DNA of 64,000 bases from Clostridium estertheticum subsp. estertheticum (GTDB taxonomy: Bacteria; Bacillota; Clostridia; Clostridiales; Clostridiaceae), in assembly GCF_001877035.1 (NCBI RefSeq), contig NZ_CP015756.1:1417001-1481000 (forward strand), given 5' to 3'. Position 1 is the first letter of the stretch. Every line of letters starts with the position of its first letter. The notes under the pieces are model-generated. The model was not told the origin of the DNA and made no database searches. It worked only from the letters and a program-made list of their open reading frames with translations. Below, piece after piece: positions 1 through 8,666 of this stretch. The position numbers were made by a program, and so were the translations under genes.

Positions 1-551
1 CTTATGTATTAGATAGATTTGAGTTTTTTGGTAAAAAATTAGTTTTTGGAGCATATCTTATGGCAATGCTTATACCGATGGTAACAACTCAAGTTGCAAC
101 TTTTAAAATAGTGAATTTTTTAGGACTATTTGGTACAATTTGGGCTCCAATAGCACTTTATCTTGGAGCAGATGTAATGAGTTTGTATATTATGCTTCTT
201 TTTATGGAGTCAATACATGTAAGTCTTGATGAATCGGCGAAACTTGAAGGAGCTTCTTATCCCTATATATTTTTTAGAATTATACTTCCAAATTTAAAGC
301 CTGCGATTGCTACAGTTGCGATTATTCGTGGAGTTACAATATATAATGATTTCTATATTCCATTTCTTTATATGCCGGACCAGAAGCTTCAAACTTTATC
401 AACTTCACTTTATAAGTTTATTGGACCTTATGGGGGACAGTGGAATGTAATATGTGCGGGTGTCATTCTAATTATTATTCCGACTCTTGTTGCATTTTTA
501 ACATTACAAAAATATATATACAATGGTTTTGTAAATGGTTCAGTTAAGTAG
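1..551 (+). CDS. Sugar ABC transporter permease, MalG-like (5' truncated)
   Basis: The reading frame is open from the first bases, so the gene begins upstream of the window; about 183 C-terminal residues are visible. The cytoplasmic coupling loop of binding-protein-dependent permeases is present (EGASYPYIFFRIILPNLKPA, the EAA-type loop that contacts the ATPase), flanked by hydrophobic segments, and the end (LQKYIYNGFVNGSVK) is typical of the MalG/CUT1 inner-membrane subunit. It lies 38 bases ahead of a beta-mannan catabolic operon, so uptake of manno- or glucomanno-oligosaccharides is a reasonable inference. The binding protein and second permease should lie just upstream, outside the window. 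Confidence 0.93.
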   Translation, partial: YVLDRFEFFGKKLVFGAYLMAMLIPMVTTQVATFKIVNFLGLFGTIWAPIALYLGADVMSLYIMLLFMESIHVSLDESAKLEGASYPYIFFRIILPNLKPAIATVAIIRGVTIYNDFYIPFLYMPDQKLQTLSTSLYKFIGPYGGQWNVICAGVILIIIPTLVAFLTLQKYIYNGFVNGSVK

Positions 552-589
552 GTATAAAACTAAAAAAACTTTAGATGGGAGATATTTTT

Positions 590-1783
590 ATGTTAGATTT
601 ATTGAAAGAAGTTAAAAAAGAATTGGATGAACGTATTTTTCCGTTCTGGAGTAATTTAGCCGATTATGAAAATGGTGGTTTCTATGGATATGTGGGCTAT
701 GAAGGCATAATTAATAAAAATTCAGAAAAAGGAGTTATTTTAAATACAAGGATTTTATGGTTTTTTTCTGCAATATATTGTTTGCAAAAGAAACCAGAGG
801 CGTTAAGGCTTGCAAATCATGCATATGAATTTATGGAAACAAAGCTTTTTGATGATGAATATGAAGGTTTATATTGGATGGTAGATTTTAAAGGAGTGCC
901 AACAGATAATAGAAAACATATATACAATCAGGCATTTGGAATATATGGGCTATGCCAGTATTATAAGGCAACTGGGAAAGAAGAAGTCCTTAATAAAGCA
1001 AAAAAATTATTCGCGTTAATAGAAAATAAATGTGAAAATTCAAATGGTTATTTAGAAGAATTTGATAGGTTATGGAATGAAAAAGAAAATGAGATGCTTA
1101 GTGAAAATAATGTAATATCTGATAGAACAATGAACACACATTTGCACATATTAGAAGCTTATACGCTTCTTTACGAAGTATCAAAAGATAATAATGTGGC
1201 TAAAAGGTTATATTATATTTTGGATTTAATAAAAAATAAAATATATTCGCCTAAAAAACATAGTTTAAAGGTATTTTTTGACAAAGATTGGAGTGAAACG
1301 GTTGACATACAATCTTATGGGCACGATATTGAAGGCAGTTGGTTAATCGATAGAGCGGCAGAGATATTAGAGGATAAGAAACTAATAGAAAGTACACATG
1401 AGTACACATTGGAAATTGCTGAAAATATTTACAAAAATGCATATTCTACCTTAGGCGTAATTAACGAGACGGTAGATGGAATTACAGATGCTGGGAGAGT
1501 GTGGTGGGTTCAAGCTGAGACAATCGTTGGGTTTTATAATGCTTACGAAAAGACAAAGGATATAAAGTATTTAAATGCAGCAAATGATCTTTGTAAATAT
1601 ATTAAGAAATTTGTTGTTGATAAAAAAGAAAATAGTGAATGGTATTGGAAACTTGCAAAGGATAATAGTCCTATTATTAATATGCCTATTGTTGAACCGT
1701 GGAAATGTCCATATCATAATGGAAGAATGTGTATAGAAATTATTGAAAGGATGTGGAAGAGCCATGAAGAAGAAATATCTTAG
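590..1783 (+). CDS. AGE-family cellobiose/mannobiose 2-epimerase
   Basis: This is a cytosolic (alpha/alpha)6-barrel enzyme of the N-acylglucosamine/cellobiose 2-epimerase family, about 397 residues, the usual length. Family blocks are visible in order: the ENGGFYG start, [39 protein letters not shown] and RVWWVQAE, carrying the histidines and aromatic residues expected in the active site. In mannan operons this enzyme converts beta-1,4-mannobiose to mannosyl-glucose for the next gene, a GH130 phosphorylase. The start at 590 is preferred over an in-frame ATG at 575 because a GGGAG Shine-Dalgarno (577-581) lies 8 bases before it. The 3' end overlaps the next gene by 20 bases, implying coupled translation. 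Specificity (cellobiose versus mannobiose) is inferred from context. Confidence 0.9.
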   Translation: MLDLLKEVKKELDERIFPFWSNLADYENGGFYGYVGYEGIINKNSEKGVILNTRILWFFSAIYCLQKKPEALRLANHAYEFMETKLFDDEYEGLYWMVDFKGVPTDNRKHIYNQAFGIYGLCQYYKATGKEEVLNKAKKLFALIENKCENSNGYLEEFDRLWNEKENEMLSENNVISDRTMNTHLHILEAYTLLYEVSKDNNVAKRLYYILDLIKNKIYSPKKHSLKVFFDKDWSETVDIQSYGHDIEGSWLIDRAAEILEDKKLIESTHEYTLEIAENIYKNAYSTLGVINETVDGITDAGRVWWVQAETIVGFYNAYEKTKDIKYLNAANDLCKYIKKFVVDKKENSEWYWKLAKDNSPIINMPIVEPWKCPYHNGRMCIEIIERMWKSHEEEIS

Positions 1784-2939
1784 AGAACTTGAGAAATATA
1801 ATAAACTCATTAGCAGAGTAAATGTAGTATCCGATGAGTACAATGGGATTTACAAAAGGTATTGTTACCCTGTATTAACTAGAAAACATGTACCACTTAG
1901 TTGGAGATATGACTTAAATGAAGAGTCCAACCCAAATTTTATTGAGACTCTAGGAATTGATGCCGTATTTAACCCAGGTGCAATAGAATTAAGTGGTAAA
2001 TTTTATTTAGTAACAAGAATGGAAGGTAGTGACCGTAAATCATTTTTTGCAATAGCAAGGAGTGATAACGGTATAGATAATTTTAAATTTATAAATTACC
2101 CTGTAGTAATTCCAGATACAAACCCATATGAAACAAATTTATACGATATGAGACTCACTAAACATGAAGATGGTTTCATTTATGGTATATTTTGTTCGGA
2201 AAGAAAAGATCCAAGTGTAGAAAAAGGTGATCTTTCTTCCGCAATTGCAGAGGCTGGAATAGTTAGAACAAAAGATTTAAAAACTTGGGAAAGAATGCCC
2301 AATCTTAAAACGACCTCACCTCAGCAGAGAAATGTGGTTTTGCATCCTGAATTTGTAAATGGTAAATACCTATTATACACTCGTCCTATGGATGGATTTA
2401 TAGATACCGGAAGTGAAAGTGGAATATGTTTTGGTTATAGTGATACCATGGAAAATGCCATAATTAAAAAAGAAACGGTACTAAGTCCGAGAAAGTATCA
2501 TACCATTACAGAATCAAAAAATGGAGCTGGTTGTGTTCCAATAAAAACTAAGAAAGGTTGGATTCACATTGCTCATGGAGTGAGGAATACGGCTGTAGGG
2601 CTTAGATATGTTATTTATTTATTTGTAACAGATTTACTTAATCCTGAAAAAGTAATTGCAGCTCCAGGTGGATATTTAATTGCACCTTTTGGTGAAGAAC
2701 GCGTTGGAGATGTATCTAATGTAGTATTTACAAATGGAGTTATCGCAAGAAGAAATGGTGATGTGTTTATATATTATGCATCTTGTGATACGAGGATTCA
2801 TGTGGCAACAACTACTGTTGACCTGTTACTAGAATATGCGTATGCAACTCCATCAGATCCTTTGCGTTCTTATGATTGTGTACAGCAACGTATTGAACTT
2901 ATTAAAAGAAACATAGAAGGAGGAGTAGAAAATGAGTAA
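1764..2939 (+). CDS. GH130 4-O-beta-mannosyl-glucose phosphorylase
   Basis: A 391-residue GH130 five-bladed propeller enzyme resembling subfamily 1 (mannosylglucose phosphorylase, EC 2.4.1.281), which releases mannose-1-phosphate and glucose from Man-beta-1,4-Glc. The block [13 protein letters not shown] places the proposed catalytic acid at Asp128, close to its position in characterised family members. The N-terminal helical stretch before the propeller is typical of the subfamily. A TTG-initiated extension to 1743 is possible but the ATG at 1764 with GGAAG just upstream fits better. It sits between the epimerase that would make its substrate and a second GH130 gene, overlapping both. Cytosolic; no signal peptide. 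Confidence 0.92.
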   Translation: MKKKYLRELEKYNKLISRVNVVSDEYNGIYKRYCYPVLTRKHVPLSWRYDLNEESNPNFIETLGIDAVFNPGAIELSGKFYLVTRMEGSDRKSFFAIARSDNGIDNFKFINYPVVIPDTNPYETNLYDMRLTKHEDGFIYGIFCSERKDPSVEKGDLSSAIAEAGIVRTKDLKTWERMPNLKTTSPQQRNVVLHPEFVNGKYLLYTRPMDGFIDTGSESGICFGYSDTMENAIIKKETVLSPRKYHTITESKNGAGCVPIKTKKGWIHIAHGVRNTAVGLRYVIYLFVTDLLNPEKVIAAPGGYLIAPFGEERVGDVSNVVFTNGVIARRNGDVFIYYASCDTRIHVATTTVDLLLEYAYATPSDPLRSYDCVQQRIELIKRNIEGGVENE

Positions 2940-3951
2940 AGTTAAAATTGTTGGAGAGGTTATCAAAAACATGCCATGGCAGGATAAACCAGCACTTTAT
3001 GATGGGGTTGTATGGAGACACGAGGGGAACCCTATTATAGCTTGGAATCCAACCCCAAAGACTGCTCGTGTTTATAATAGTTCAGTAGTACCATATGGTG
3101 ATGGTTTTATAGGGATATTTAGAGCAGACCATAAGCATGGTAAACCACAATTGCATATAGGTCGTAGTTTAGATGGCTTAAAATGGGATATTGAAAATGA
3201 AGAAATTCATTGGAAGGATGAGTTAGGCATTTTATATGAGCCATCATATTCTTATGATCCAAGACTTGTGAAAATAGAGGATACTTATTATATTATATGG
3301 TGCTCAGATTTTGCAGGTGCATCGCTTGCAATAGGAAAAACAAAAGATTTTAAAAATTTTACTAGACTTGAAAATCCATTCATCCCATTCAATAGAAATG
3401 GTGTGCTATTTCCAAGGAAGATAAATGATAAGTTTATGTTACTTAGTAGACCAAGTGACAGTGGACATACACCATTTGGAGATATCTTCATAAGTGAAAG
3501 TCCAGATCTAGTTCATTGGGGAAGACATAGAAGAGTTATGTCGAAGGGTGGAGCTGGATGGTGGCAAGCAACTAAGATAGGAGCTGGAGCTGTACCAATA
3601 GAGACTACAGAAGGATGGCTATTATTTTATCATGGTGTTTCAGGAACCTGCAACGGGTTTGTTTACAGTTTTGGAGCTGTAATACTTGATATAAATAATC
3701 CTTCTAAGGTTCTGTATAGAACAAGGGACTATATTCTTACACCTGAGAAAGAATATGAAACCACAGGTTTTGTTCCAAATGTTGCCTTTCCTTGTGCTAC
3801 ATTGCATGATGCAGAAACTGGAAGAATTGCTATATACTATGGAGCGGCGGATACTTATCTCGCAGTTGCATATTGTGATGTTGATGAGCTTGTACAATAT
3901 ATAAAAGCTAATTCTGAATTAGCACCTGGGGATGCAGAGGAATATAGATAG
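2932..3951 (+). CDS. GH130 beta-1,4-mannooligosaccharide phosphorylase
   Basis: A 339-residue GH130 protein of the subfamily 2 type (mannooligosaccharide phosphorylase, EC 2.4.1.319), which shortens beta-1,4-mannooligosaccharides from the non-reducing end with phosphate. The block [19 protein letters not shown] carries the expected catalytic Asp at residue 109, and [19 protein letters not shown] matches the family core. The pairing of one subfamily-1 and one subfamily-2 GH130 is the known layout in rumen and gut Firmicute mannan operons. It starts 8 bases inside the preceding gene after an AGGAGG site and is followed by a strong terminator at 3979. The exact chain-length preference is inferred. 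Confidence 0.92.
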   Translation: MSKVKIVGEVIKNMPWQDKPALYDGVVWRHEGNPIIAWNPTPKTARVYNSSVVPYGDGFIGIFRADHKHGKPQLHIGRSLDGLKWDIENEEIHWKDELGILYEPSYSYDPRLVKIEDTYYIIWCSDFAGASLAIGKTKDFKNFTRLENPFIPFNRNGVLFPRKINDKFMLLSRPSDSGHTPFGDIFISESPDLVHWGRHRRVMSKGGAGWWQATKIGAGAVPIETTEGWLLFYHGVSGTCNGFVYSFGAVILDINNPSKVLYRTRDYILTPEKEYETTGFVPNVAFPCATLHDAETGRIAIYYGAADTYLAVAYCDVDELVQYIKANSELAPGDAEEYR

Positions 3952-3978
3952 TTTTGTTACAATATAATAATTTATTAC

Positions 3979-4020
3979 AAATCCTTAAATCGCATTAACT
4001 TGAGATTTAGGGATTTTTTT
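3979..4020 (+). terminator. Rho-independent terminator
   Basis: A 13-bp stem (3979-3991 with 4004-4016, one G-U pair) with a 12-base loop runs into seven T residues. It ends the epimerase/GH130 transcript and separates it from the esterase/GH1 genes. Confidence 0.85.
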
Positions 4021-4087
4021 AAAAAATATGAAGGAACAATATTATGGAATACTATAAGTAAAATTTTATTAAAAAGGGATGTTTATA

Positions 4088-4741
4088 ATGGAATTAGAAG
4101 TATTTAAGTATCGTAGGGATCTTAAAAGAACCATTGAAGCTATTAAGAGAGAAAAATTGACTATAGGATTTATAGGCGGATCAATAACCGATTCAAGAGG
4201 TAGAAATAGATGGCCGGAACCTGTAACAGCATGGTTTGTGGATAAGTTTCCAAATGTTAAAATAATTATTGAGAATGCAGCAATCGGTGGTACAGGAAGT
4301 GAACTAGGCGTATTTAGAGTGAAAAGAGATATAATAGAAAGAAATTGTGACCTCATTTTTGTTGAGTTTGCTGTAAATGATAATGATTTGCCTAAAGAGA
4401 AAACTATGAGAACTAGGGAAGGACTTTTAAGAAAACTATTGGCATCGGGGAAGAGTGATTTAGTTTTAACATACACATTTTGTATGGAGATGTATGAAGA
4501 AATGATAAATAGCAAGGTCCCATCGACAATCAATGAATTTGAAATTTTAGCAAATCATTATGATATAAGTTCTGTATGGATGGGACTTTATGCACTAGAT
4601 GAAGTAATGCGAGGGCTTATACGAATGGAGGAATGGGTTCCAGATGGACTTCACCCAGACCTTCGTGGGAGTTATTCATATGGACAAAGTATAATTAAAT
4701 TTTTAGAAAAAAATTGGTTACTAAAGCTAAAATTAGTATGA
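4088..4741 (+). CDS. SGNH/GDSL esterase domain, probably acetyl-mannan esterase (CE17-like)
   Basis: A 217-residue SGNH-fold hydrolase. Block I is IGFIGGSITDSRGR with the nucleophile at Ser32; the NAAIGGTGS and EFAVND blocks provide oxyanion-hole Gly and Asn; PDGLHPDLRG gives the Asp186/His189 pair. Its place in a mannan operon suggests removal of O-acetyl groups from manno-oligosaccharides, as for the CE17 enzyme of gut Roseburia. The start at 4088 follows AAAGGG at 4074-4079. The protein ends directly after the SGNH domain; the small domain expected at the C terminus is encoded by the next frame, overlapping by ATGA. See the finding on a possible frameshift. The CE17 assignment is by resemblance and context only. 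Confidence 0.78.
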   Translation: MELEVFKYRRDLKRTIEAIKREKLTIGFIGGSITDSRGRNRWPEPVTAWFVDKFPNVKIIIENAAIGGTGSELGVFRVKRDIIERNCDLIFVEFAVNDNDLPKEKTMRTREGLLRKLLASGKSDLVLTYTFCMEMYEEMINSKVPSTINEFEILANHYDISSVWMGLYALDEVMRGLIRMEEWVPDGLHPDLRGSYSYGQSIIKFLEKNWLLKLKLV

Positions 4742-5172
4742 GTAATTTAGAATATATAATCCCCAGGTCTTACAATGAAAATAACTGGGAAAAGTCTTAT
4801 TTGCTTCCGCTTTCAAAGGTGAAGCTAAAAGGTCCTTGGACAATTAGAAGATGTACAACAATTCAATGGATGGACCAAATTCTTGACACTTCTGTTAGTG
4901 GGGCAGAATTATTATTTTTATTTAATGGAAGAGGTCTTGTACTTGGGTTTGATTTTGGCAAAAAATCAGCGGATTTTGAGTACCTTTTAGATGATGGAGA
5001 ATGGGTAAAAATAAGGTGGGATTGCCCTGACTGGTGTGGAAATTATGGATGGTATAGAGTCCTCTATATAGGAGATGATTTTGATAATATAGAACATAAA
5101 TTTGAGCTTAAAGTTATAAATAGTAGTCGTGGAACTAATTTTAGATTAGCTATGATTGGAGTAGTATTATAA
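4738..5172 (+). CDS. Predicted beta-sandwich partner domain of the CE17-like esterase
   Basis: A 144-residue protein without a recognised catalytic motif. It is rich in Trp, Tyr and Gly and in alternating beta-strand patterns (for example LLFLFNGRGLVLGFDFG and WCGNYGWYRVLY), which suggests a jelly-roll, carbohydrate-binding type fold. Related esterases carry such a domain C-terminal to the SGNH domain in one chain. Here it starts in the minus-one frame relative to the preceding gene, with an ATGA overlap and no clear ribosome binding site of its own, so it is either translationally coupled, joined by frameshifting at the A7 run at 4707-4713, or a mutational split. Function as a carbohydrate-binding or active-site-completing domain is inference. 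Confidence 0.65.
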   Translation: MSNLEYIIPRSYNENNWEKSYLLPLSKVKLKGPWTIRRCTTIQWMDQILDTSVSGAELLFLFNGRGLVLGFDFGKKSADFEYLLDDGEWVKIRWDCPDWCGNYGWYRVLYIGDDFDNIEHKFELKVINSSRGTNFRLAMIGVVL

Positions 5173-5185
5173 TTAGGGGGAGAAA

Positions 5186-6223
5186 ATGAGTGAGTTTATA
5201 ACATATGAATCAAAATGTAGTGATAAGGCGGGAGTTAGGTATATAGGAAGATTTGATTTTAGTGACGCAAGGGGACCTAAATTTGCATGGCCTGCAAGTA
5301 CCATTTATGCAAAGTTTTATGGAAGCAGTGTTTCTACAAAAATTAGATCACTTGGTGATAATTATTTTATTATAATTATAGATGGAGAAGTTGTTATTAA
5401 TTCTTTGAAATTAAGTGAAGGGGAAGAAAAAATATTTTTACTTGCATCAGAACTGATTTTAGGTGAACACGAAGTAAGTATTATAGTGCGTACGGAGTTT
5501 TATCTGGGAACTGCTCAATTTTTAGGATTTGATTTTGATAAAGGTAAGATACTGACACCGGCTACCCCTTTAAATCGAAGAATAGAAATTGTTGGAGACT
5601 CTATAAGCTGTGGATTTGGGAATGAAGCAGAGAATAGAGAAATAGAATACAGCCCTAAATATGATAACTCATATTTATCTTATGGATCTATAGCCGCAAG
5701 GGACCTTGAGGCAGAATATATAATTGTTGCACGTTCAGGATTTGGACTAATTAGAAGTTATGATGGAAATAAATTAAACGTGCTTCCGGAAATTTACCCG
5801 CGTATTCTTCCGGATAAAGATGATACATGGCAGTTTGAAAGCTTTATACCTCAAGTTGTAGTAATAAATCTTGGAACTAATGATTTTAGCTCAGGATTTA
5901 TTCCAAATAGAGAAGAGTTTACTGTGGCGTATATTAAATTAGTAAACAAAGTTCACAAAAATTACAAGGAGGCAAAAATAATTTGCGCTATAGGCCCTAT
6001 AATAGATGGAAATGCACTTACGGTAACAAGAGATTATATAAAAAATGATGTTGTTAATAAGCTAAATAAAGATAATGAAATTAATAATAAATGGTTATAT
6101 TTTCTTGAATTTGATCATCAGGTAGAAAGTGATGGTTACGGTATTAATGGTCACCCTAGCTTAAAGACGCATGAGAAAATGGGTAGATCTCTAGCAGATT
6201 TTATTCGTAAAATTTTAAAATAG
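5186..6223 (+). CDS. CE2-family acetyl esterase (jelly-roll plus SGNH)
   Basis: A 345-residue protein of the carbohydrate esterase family 2 layout: an N-terminal beta-sandwich of about 125 residues followed by an SGNH hydrolase domain. The nucleophile block IEIVGDSISCGFG puts Ser at 139, NLGTND lies near residue 225 and the catalytic His is at about 323 in NGHPSL. CE2 enzymes deacetylate xylo-, gluco- and manno-oligosaccharides; the mannan context favours acetyl-mannooligosaccharides. There is no signal peptide, so it acts inside the cell after uptake. It follows the split esterase by 13 bases behind AGGGGGAG. Confidence 0.87.
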   Translation: MSEFITYESKCSDKAGVRYIGRFDFSDARGPKFAWPASTIYAKFYGSSVSTKIRSLGDNYFIIIIDGEVVINSLKLSEGEEKIFLLASELILGEHEVSIIVRTEFYLGTAQFLGFDFDKGKILTPATPLNRRIEIVGDSISCGFGNEAENREIEYSPKYDNSYLSYGSIAARDLEAEYIIVARSGFGLIRSYDGNKLNVLPEIYPRILPDKDDTWQFESFIPQVVVINLGTNDFSSGFIPNREEFTVAYIKLVNKVHKNYKEAKIICAIGPIIDGNALTVTRDYIKNDVVNKLNKDNEINNKWLYFLEFDHQVESDGYGINGHPSLKTHEKMGRSLADFIRKILK

Positions 6224-6305
6224 TAAAGCTATTTATTAAATTATAATTGTGATACTATGTTAAAATAATACAGGAATGTGATATATTTAATTAGGGGGTA
6301 TTGAG

Positions 6306-7646
6306 ATGAATAAATTCGAAGATGATTTTATACTTGGAACGGCTACGGCAGCATACCAAATAGAGGGAGGAGTTAATGAAGGTGGAAGAATGCCATCGAT
6401 TTGGGATACCTTTTCAAAGAAAGAAGAGAATGTTTTTATGGGTCATACTGGAGATATAGCTTGTGACCATTACCATAGGGTTAAGGAAGATGTGAAGATT
6501 TTAGATAATATAGGAGTAGATTCATATAGATTTTCTATTTCGTGGTCTAGAATATTTCCGTGTAAGGATGAGTTTAACCCAGAGGGGGTAAAATTTTATA
6601 AAAATTTAATAAATGAATTAAAAGATAAAAAGATTGCTCCGGCAATTACATTATATCATTGGGATTTACCACAATGGGCTCAGGATTTAGGGGGTTGGGA
6701 AAATAGGGATTGCATATATTGGTTTGAGGATTATTGCACAAGAATATTTGAGGAATTTGGACAGGATGTTTCTATGTGGATAACACATAATGAACCCTTT
6801 TGTGCATCTATACTTGGAAACTATTTAGGAATGCATGCACCGGGAAATAAAGATTTAAAAAAGGCATTAATAGTTGCGCATCATTTATTACTATCTCATG
6901 GCATTGTAGTAAGGGCATTTAAAAAGTTTAAATTTGAAAATAGTAAAATAGGAATAACTTTGAATTTATCACCAACATATGCAGTATCAATGAAGAAGGA
7001 AGATGTAATAGCTGCAAAAATTAGTGATGGATACAATAATAGATGGTTTTTAGATCCATTACTTAAGGGTCATTATCCAGAAGACATGGTTGATTTATAT
7101 GAGAAAGAGGTTGGAGTACTAGATTTCATTCTAGAGGGAGATTTAAATATTATATCTACTGATATGGATTTTTTAGGAATAAATTATTACACTAGAAGTA
7201 TAGTGGAATATGATGGACATTCGCAGTTGAAATTTCGAGGAGTAGATGGTGAAAAAGAAAAAACTGCGATGGGATGGGAGAATAGCCCAGAGTCAATGCA
7301 TGATCTACTTACAAGAATTAAGCAAGAATATACAAAACTGCCACTTTACATTACTGAAAATGGAGCTGCCTATGATGATGTAGTAACAGGAGATAATAAG
7401 ATTCACGATATAGATAGAATAAATTTTATTAAAGTACATCTTAAAGTGATTCAAGAATTTATTAAGGAAGGCGGAAATCTAAAGGGTTATTATTTATGGT
7501 CTTTCATGGATAATTTTGAATGGTCATATGGATATTCAAAACGTTTTGGAATGGTGTATGTAAATTATAATACTCAGGAAAGAATCATGAAAGATAGTGC
7601 AATTTGGTATAAAAAAATTATTAAGGCCCGTAGTTTAGAAGTTTAG
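6306..7646 (+). CDS. GH1 beta-glucosidase/beta-mannosidase-type glycosidase
   Basis: A full-length (446 aa) GH1 TIM-barrel enzyme. The acid/base glutamate is Glu163 in THNEPF, the nucleophile is Glu351 in YITENGAA, and the substrate-binding blocks GTATAAYQIEGG, YHWDLPQW and WSFMDNFEWSYGY are intact. It lacks the phosphate-binding pattern typical of 6-phospho-beta-glucosidases, which fits ABC rather than PTS uptake. In a glucomannan operon it would remove terminal glucosyl residues that block the phosphorylases. It lies 82 bases after the CE2 gene with AGGGGG at 6293-6298. Confidence 0.93.
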   Translation: MNKFEDDFILGTATAAYQIEGGVNEGGRMPSIWDTFSKKEENVFMGHTGDIACDHYHRVKEDVKILDNIGVDSYRFSISWSRIFPCKDEFNPEGVKFYKNLINELKDKKIAPAITLYHWDLPQWAQDLGGWENRDCIYWFEDYCTRIFEEFGQDVSMWITHNEPFCASILGNYLGMHAPGNKDLKKALIVAHHLLLSHGIVVRAFKKFKFENSKIGITLNLSPTYAVSMKKEDVIAAKISDGYNNRWFLDPLLKGHYPEDMVDLYEKEVGVLDFILEGDLNIISTDMDFLGINYYTRSIVEYDGHSQLKFRGVDGEKEKTAMGWENSPESMHDLLTRIKQEYTKLPLYITENGAAYDDVVTGDNKIHDIDRINFIKVHLKVIQEFIKEGGNLKGYYLWSFMDNFEWSYGYSKRFGMVYVNYNTQERIMKDSAIWYKKIIKARSLEV

Positions 7647-7649
7647 TCC

Positions 7650-7691
7650 ATAATAATTAAGACAAGCAACCATGCCTATCTTAATTATTAT
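7650..7691. terminator. Inverted repeat terminator between convergent genes
   Basis: A perfect 13-bp stem (7650-7662 with 7679-7691) and 16-base loop lies 4 bases after the GH1 stop. The plus side is followed by a moderately T-rich tract, and the minus-strand mini-gene ends at 7697, so it may serve both strands. Confidence 0.6.
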
Positions 7692-7696
7692 AAAAA

Positions 7697-7861
7697 TTAT
7701 TTTCTCTTTTTTATTTCTTCCTCAGGAATATTGCTATTAATATTGACCATGTTAGGTATAATAGGTATGTTTATCAAACTACTATTTATAGGAAAATTTG
7801 AAAAATTACTACCATTTAATTGATTGTTCAACTTTTTTTTGTTTTTATTATTTTTACTCAT
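7697..7861 (-). CDS. Asn/Lys-rich 54-residue protein, unknown
   Basis: A small gene that I do not recognise. The start is supported by a very strong ribosome binding site (GGAAGGTGGG on the minus strand, about 6 bases upstream). An extension to 7900 lacks such a site. The product begins with a Lys/Asn-rich basic stretch (MSKNNKNKKKLNNQ), continues with Asn, Ser, Ile and Pro, and ends in an acidic-basic tail (PEEEIKKRK). There is no membrane segment or signal peptide. The composition recalls small proteins made during sporulation, but nothing proves that. Confidence 0.55.
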   Translation of the reverse strand: MSKNNKNKKKLNNQLNGSNFSNFPINSSLINIPIIPNMVNINSNIPEEEIKKRK

Positions 7862-8114
7862 AATTACCCACCTTCCAAATGAAAAAGCTATATTTAACAT
7901 ACGTTACATTTAGTTTACCCACTTTAGTGCAAAATATAAATGATAATACATTAACTGGTGAATTTTATTATTTGCATTTAATACAAATACATCATTGAAT
8001 AGTGTATTAATAAAAGAGTATTATAATAAGTAGTGATTTGTCTTAAGATATGGATTTTAATATATAAATATATAAAAGAGAAAGTATAAAGTACTTGAAT
8101 TGGAGGGCTAATTG

Positions 8115-8531
8115 ATGATAGCTATAATACTCGCAACACATGGTAAGGTTTCCGAAGAAATATTAAAATTAACAGAATCGATTTTAGGAAAGCAAAGGAA
8201 CGTTGCTACAATAACTTACTTGCCAGGAGAAGGCGCAGATGACTTGATGAAAAAATATGAGGATGTTATAAAGTCTTTGCGGTGTCAAGCAGGTGTTCTT
8301 TTTATGGTAGATTTGTTTGGTGGTAGCCCTTTCAATGCAGCTAGTAGGATAGCAGCAAAGGGAAAAAACATGGATATTATAACCGGAGCAAATATTCCTA
8401 TGTTACTGGGGGTATTTTCAGCTAGAGAAGATTCGACTGTAGATGAACTTGCTGCAATAGCGATAAGTACTGGTCAGCTCGGAATAAAATCGTTAAAAGA
8501 AACTTTGAAAAATAGCAAAGAGAATGAATAA
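8115..8531 (+). CDS. PTS EIIA component, mannose/fructose family (orphan)
   Basis: A 138-residue EIIA of the mannose/sorbose family. The phosphorylated histidine is in ATHGKVSEE (His9), and the conserved block VDLFGGSPFNAA is present. The length equals a single-domain EIIA. EIIA normally takes phosphate from HPr and passes it to a partner EIIB, yet no EIIB, EIIC or EIID lies nearby, so it may serve a distant transporter or have a regulatory role. ATG 8115 is chosen over TTG 8112 because GGAGGG at 8102-8107 is best spaced for it. It is alone between a mini-gene and an MFS exporter. Confidence 0.88.
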   Translation: MIAIILATHGKVSEEILKLTESILGKQRNVATITYLPGEGADDLMKKYEDVIKSLRCQAGVLFMVDLFGGSPFNAASRIAAKGKNMDIITGANIPMLLGVFSAREDSTVDELAAIAISTGQLGIKSLKETLKNSKENE

Positions 8532-8666
8532 TTCAAAATTTTATATAAGGTGTTTAAATTTGGGTACAAGTATTCATGTTTTGATGGTAAAATGGTATTT
8601 GTCTTCTATTATTATTTAGATCAAATATTGAGGATAATTATCATATTAAGGGAAGTGACATAAGGA

